Below, in pieces: positions 61,478 to 64,000 of a stretch of 64,000 nt of DNA; the first letter of the stretch is position 1; each line of letters opens with the position of its first letter. Under the pieces are notes generated by a model. It saw only the letters and a list, made by a program, of their open reading frames with translations, was not told the DNA's origin and did no database searches. Made by a program: the position numbers and the translations under genes. Source of the DNA: Candidatus Terraquivivens yellowstonensis. GTDB lineage: Archaea; Thermoproteota; Nitrososphaeria_A; Caldarchaeales; Wolframiiraptoraceae. Location: NCBI GenBank assembly GCA_023539445.1, contig JAKCEW010000002.1, positions 1-64,000 on the forward strand. The letters are read 5' to 3'.

Positions 61478-62140
61478 ATGAGCGGCGGAAATATGGTCGT
61501 TAGGCTGTTAGAGTCGAACGGTAAGTCGATGAAGATTGAGTTTGAGGGTGTGCCCTTAGCGGTAGCTAACGCCATAAGGAGACTCATAATATCTGAGGTA
61601 CCTACAATGGCGGTCGAGGAGGTGCTTATCATAGAGAACAGCTCTGGAATGACAAACGAGGTGCTTGCCCACAGGATATCTTTGATCCCCTTCGTCTCAG
61701 ACATCGACCGTTATGTGCCGCCAGAGGAGTGCACATGTGGTAGCAAACTGGGTTGTGAAAAATGCGTCGTTAGATATGTCCTAAAAGCAGAGGCGGGTGA
61801 CCAGCCCATAACGGTATACTCTAGAGATATGGTACCAGAAGATCCGAACACAACGGTGATTCCCGTTAGCGGGAACATACCAATCGTTAAGCTAGCGCCC
61901 GGTGAGAAGATAGAGCTTGAACTCTACGTGAGGGTTGGAAAAGGGAAGAAGCATGCCAAATGGCAGCCAGGTATAGCCACTTTGTATGAATCTAAAGAAA
62001 GTGCCGATAAAAGAATACTTTTCGTGGAGTCTTTTGGATTCTTAGAACCTAAGAGGATGGTGCTTGAGGCCATCAAGATTCTTAACAAGAAAGTAAGCAA
62101 CTTAATGCACGTGATTAGGGAGTGTGAGCAACATGCTTAG
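61478..62140 (+). CDS. rpoD: DNA-directed RNA polymerase subunit D (Rpo3)
   Basis: A 220-aa alpha-like subunit. It has IEFEGVPLAVANAIRRLIISEVPTMAVEEV (the RPB3/alpha dimer motif), then a domain with CTCGSKLGCEKC. It is shorter than the ~265-aa Sulfolobus subunit; the separate ferredoxin-like Fe-S domain seems absent. The C-terminus overlaps rpl18e by 17 bases. First gene of a typical archaeal rpoD-rpl18e-rpl13-rps9-rpoN operon. Confidence 0.96.
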   Translation: MSGGNMVVRLLESNGKSMKIEFEGVPLAVANAIRRLIISEVPTMAVEEVLIIENSSGMTNEVLAHRISLIPFVSDIDRYVPPEECTCGSKLGCEKCVVRYVLKAEAGDQPITVYSRDMVPEDPNTTVIPVSGNIPIVKLAPGEKIELELYVRVGKGKKHAKWQPGIATLYESKESADKRILFVESFGFLEPKRMVLEAIKILNKKVSNLMHVIRECEQHA

Positions 62141-62456
62141 CTTACAGGTATATCGCACTCTCAAAAAGTTAGCAAAAGAATCTAGATTTTGGAGAGCAAT
62201 ACTCAAGGAGGCTAGTAAGCCCAGAAGGGTGGTAAATGTATATAGGTTGAACAGATATACAAAAGGCGGCGAGGTAGTCTTCGTCCCAGGCAAGTTACTG
62301 GGCTTTGGGAACATAGACCACCCTGTTACAGTATCTGCCTTCGCTTTCTCCAAATCTGCGTATGAGAAGGTTATAAGAGCAGGTGGCAACGTCCTCTCCA
62401 TGGAAGATTTTATGAAACTTTATCCAAAAGGAAGGGGTGTGAAGATAATTGGTTAA
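62124..62456 (+). CDS. rpl18e: Ribosomal protein L18e (eL18)
   Basis: A 110-aa protein with the L18e core: VYRTLKKLAKESRFWRAILKEASKPRR, VVFVPGKLLGFGNIDHPVTVSAFAFS and the end LYPKGRGVKIIG. Start GTG 62124 or the ATG three codons later. Overlaps rpoD and rpl13. Confidence 0.96.
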   Translation: MSNMLSLQVYRTLKKLAKESRFWRAILKEASKPRRVVNVYRLNRYTKGGEVVFVPGKLLGFGNIDHPVTVSAFAFSKSAYEKVIRAGGNVLSMEDFMKLYPKGRGVKIIG

Positions 62457-62934
62457 TATTCAAACTTATGCACAGGAAGAAGAAATAGTCGTCGATGCCA
62501 CGAACCTAAAGTTAGGCAGAATGGCGTCTTACATAGCAAAGAACCTTATGCAAGGTAAGAGGGTCACCGTTGTAAACGCCGAGAAAGCCATCGTTACTGG
62601 GAATAAGAAAGCTATACTCGAAAGGTATCTTATGCTCTTGGGAAGAAGCCAGAAGAGGTCGATACATAGGCCCAGTGTATGGTATCCGAGGACGCCGAAT
62701 AAATTGGTGTGGTACACTATAGTAAGAATGTTACCAAGGAAGAAGGCCAAGGGCAAGATGGCGATGCATAGACTCAAGGTGTATGTAGGCGTACCTGAAA
62801 AGTATAAGAATGCAACGCTGACGTCTTTTGAAGAAGCCAAGCTAATTAGTACTAGGAATAGGAGTGGTAAGCTTATAAGATACATGACGATTGAACAAAT
62901 ATCTAGAGAATTAAAAGGTGGGAGACAAACGTGA
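62449..62934 (+). CDS. rpl13: Ribosomal protein L13 (uL13)
   Basis: A 161-aa archaeal L13. It has IVVDATNLKLGRMASYIAKNL, AEKAIVTGNK and RMLPRKKAKGKMAMHRLKVYVGVP. TTG start (62449) inside the end of rpl18e. The stop overlaps the rps9 start by 4 bases. Confidence 0.96.
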   Translation: MVNIQTYAQEEEIVVDATNLKLGRMASYIAKNLMQGKRVTVVNAEKAIVTGNKKAILERYLMLLGRSQKRSIHRPSVWYPRTPNKLVWYTIVRMLPRKKAKGKMAMHRLKVYVGVPEKYKNATLTSFEEAKLISTRNRSGKLIRYMTIEQISRELKGGRQT

Positions 62935-63332
62935 GCAAGGTACTCGAACAAATATTTGTGGGAAAGAGGAAGACGGCTGTTGCAAGGCTTAAGGTGAGAC
63001 ATGGAAACGGTGAAGTGCTAATAAATAACATGCCCGTCGAGATGCTTGGGCACGAAATCGCCATCAAAAAAATTTTAACCCCGCTATATTTCGATGAGAA
63101 ATTTTGGAAAACTCACACGTTTGATGTAAATGTTTCAGGTGGTGGAGTTCTCGCTGCTGCTGATGCTATAGCTATTGCGATAGCGAAGGCTGTTGCAGCT
63201 CACAGCTCGAAGGCAAGAGAGGCTATATTGCAGTTTGACCGTGCATTATTGGTCGACGACCCTCGCAGGACTGAGCCCAAAAAACCAAACAGGAGATCAG
63301 CAAGAAGATTCAAGCAAAAGTCATACAGGTAA
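62931..63332 (+). CDS. rps9: Ribosomal protein S9 (uS9)
   Basis: A 133-aa archaeal S9. It has FVGKRKTAVARLKVRHGNGEVLIN and the basic C-terminal tail RRSARRFKQKSYR that reaches the P site. GTG start overlapping rpl13 (GTGA). Confidence 0.97.
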   Translation: MSKVLEQIFVGKRKTAVARLKVRHGNGEVLINNMPVEMLGHEIAIKKILTPLYFDEKFWKTHTFDVNVSGGGVLAAADAIAIAIAKAVAAHSSKAREAILQFDRALLVDDPRRTEPKKPNRRSARRFKQKSYR

Positions 63333-63357
63333 ATTATGGGTGGTGTTATCTGGTTTG

Positions 63358-63579
63358 ATGTTTCCTATTAGATGTTTCACATGTGGTGCACTCATAGCCG
63401 ATAAGTGGGAGGAATACAAAGCTAGGGTGGATGCAGGTGAGAGTCCTGCTAAGGTTCTTGACGAGCTAGGTATAAAGAGATATTGTTGCAGGAGGATGTT
63501 CATATCCGCAGAAGATTATTTCGATGAGATTGTTGAGTTTAGGTCAAGGTTTGGTAAGAGGGGAGACATAAAGACGTGA
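63358..63579 (+). CDS. rpoN: RNA polymerase subunit N (Rpo10)
   Basis: A 73-aa protein from ATG 63358; the track extends it upstream into rps9 in another frame. It has the RPB10 zinc motif CFTCG ... RYCCRRMF (C-x2-C...CC) and the MFPIRCFTCG start shared by the whole family. Confidence 0.95.
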   Translation: MFPIRCFTCGALIADKWEEYKARVDAGESPAKVLDELGIKRYCCRRMFISAEDYFDEIVEFRSRFGKRGDIKT

Positions 63580-64000
63580 ATACATCTTCAAAAATAGTAG
63601 ATGCTTATGCAAGGATAGTGCTCGATAGTAGGGGCGATGAAACAATAGAGGTCGAAATTAGGACTGCTAAAGGTCTTGGAAGGGCCGCGGCCCCCGCTGG
63701 TAAGAGTAGGGGCATAAAGGAAGCCGTTCCCTATCCTCCGGGCGGTGTCAGAGAATCTCTTGAAATCTTCAAAAGAACTATAAGGCAACGCTTGATAGGT
63801 CTCGATGCGTCTGAACAAGAATCAATAGATTATATGCTTAAAGAAATTGATGGCACTGATAGATTCGAAAAGATTGGAGGAAATCTCGCTTATGCCATAT
63901 CCCTCGCGACGGCGCTAGCAGCATCCGCGGCTTTGGAAAAGCCGCTTTATGAGTTTTTGGATCCTGACGCATCATCCATCCCATTGCCGCTTGGTAATGT
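63576..64000 (+). CDS. eno: Enolase or enolase-like protein (partial, N-terminal ~141 residues)
   Basis: Not in the ORF track: it starts with GTG 63576, overlapping the rpoN stop, and runs off the right edge. I translated it by hand. It has the enolase start YARIVLDSRGDETIEVEI, GRAAAPAGKSRGIKEAV where enolases have (A/P)SGASTGxxEA, and ends at LPLGNV. The PAGKSRG form lacks the Ser-x-Thr loop residues. Thaumarchaeal enolase-like sequences share the 'KIGGxxAYAISxA' and 'PLGNV' segments. Position after rpoN is usual for archaeal eno. Catalytic residues in the barrel lie outside the window. Confidence 0.85.
   Translation, partial: MNTSSKIVDAYARIVLDSRGDETIEVEIRTAKGLGRAAAPAGKSRGIKEAVPYPPGGVRESLEIFKRTIRQRLIGLDASEQESIDYMLKEIDGTDRFEKIGGNLAYAISLATALAASAALEKPLYEFLDPDASSIPLPLGN

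Noticed and set aside
63193-63579. Long 128-aa version of RpoN in the track
   Set aside because: The first 55 residues overlap rps9 in another frame; RpoN proteins start at the MFPIRCFTCG methionine (63358).
1-64000. tRNA genes, CRISPR arrays, transposases and integrases
   Set aside because: No T-loop consensus with cloverleaf arms, no regularly spaced repeats and no transposase/integrase motif were found by eye on either strand.

Overview
The window reads as chromosomal DNA of a thermophilic archaeon of the TACK group, most like the Caldarchaeales (Aigarchaeota)/Thaumarchaeota branch. The evidence is archaeal-type information processing (TFB, aIF1, RpoD/RpoN, L18e-L13-S9, LSm, RIO2, Nob1, TiaS, archaeal MetK, HerA-NurA-Mre11-Rad50), a full-length reverse gyrase (a marker of thermophiles), F420 genes, an RpoD that appears to lack the Fe-S domain, and an enolase-type protein whose start resembles thaumarchaeal ones. 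No rRNA, tRNA, CRISPR array, insertion sequence or prophage was recognised. Coding density is very high, many neighbours overlap by a few bases, and TATA boxes about 26 nt before start codons suggest several leaderless transcripts.

Layout. 1-4690 (minus): nurA-herA-mre11-rad50 DNA-end resection operon; rad50 runs off the left edge. 4778-11780: GfcR-like PRTase regulator, tiaS, nadK, nob1, isocitrate dehydrogenase, Fap7/AK6-like kinase, archaemetzincin, sugar nucleotidyltransferase. 11781-13108: the least explained stretch, with one orphan ORF, a possible small membrane protein and non-coding sequence. 13109-16274: the most interesting locus, a three-gene operon coding for a hinge-less SMC ATPase with Smc5/6-type head motifs, a kleisin-like protein and a tandem winged-helix protein resembling Nse3/MAGE (KITE) proteins. 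16271-25094: Nudix hydrolase, Lhr helicase, small membrane proteins, UPF0282 metallo-hydrolase, glycerate kinase, secreted beta-propeller protein, cofC. 25223-33417: reverse gyrase, zinc alcohol dehydrogenase, cofD with a dehydro-F420 reductase-like nitroreductase, a divergent LarA-like protein and an intramembrane metalloprotease.

33491-44126: RimI-type acetyltransferase, a sugar nucleotidyltransferase that seems to start with CTG, cysS, TFB, aIF1, a left-handed beta-helix acyltransferase, an F420-type luciferase-fold oxidoreductase, Elp3, a PMT-like glycosyltransferase, metK and LSm. 44158-51344 (minus): zinc-ribbon membrane protein, RIO2, ileS, TatC with a zinc-ribbon tail, class V aminotransferase. 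51345-53940: a repeat-rich divergent promoter region between the aminotransferase and trpB2-serA; together these genes could make O-phosphoserine and feed it to TrpB2. 53987-59404: PPAT with an N-terminal extension, a small complex-I-like NuoJ/NuoJ'/NuoK group, CPBP protease, DRG-like GTPase, MFS transporter. 59492-64000 (plus): argS, then rpoD-rpl18e-rpl13-rps9-rpoN-enolase, cut at the right edge.

Three themes recur: genome maintenance (HerA/NurA/Mre11/Rad50, SMC operon, Lhr, reverse gyrase), cofactor F420 (cofC, cofD, nitroreductase, luciferase-fold enzyme), and membrane proteins ending in a cytoplasmic-type zinc ribbon. All functional calls come from reading motifs by eye; no database search was run.
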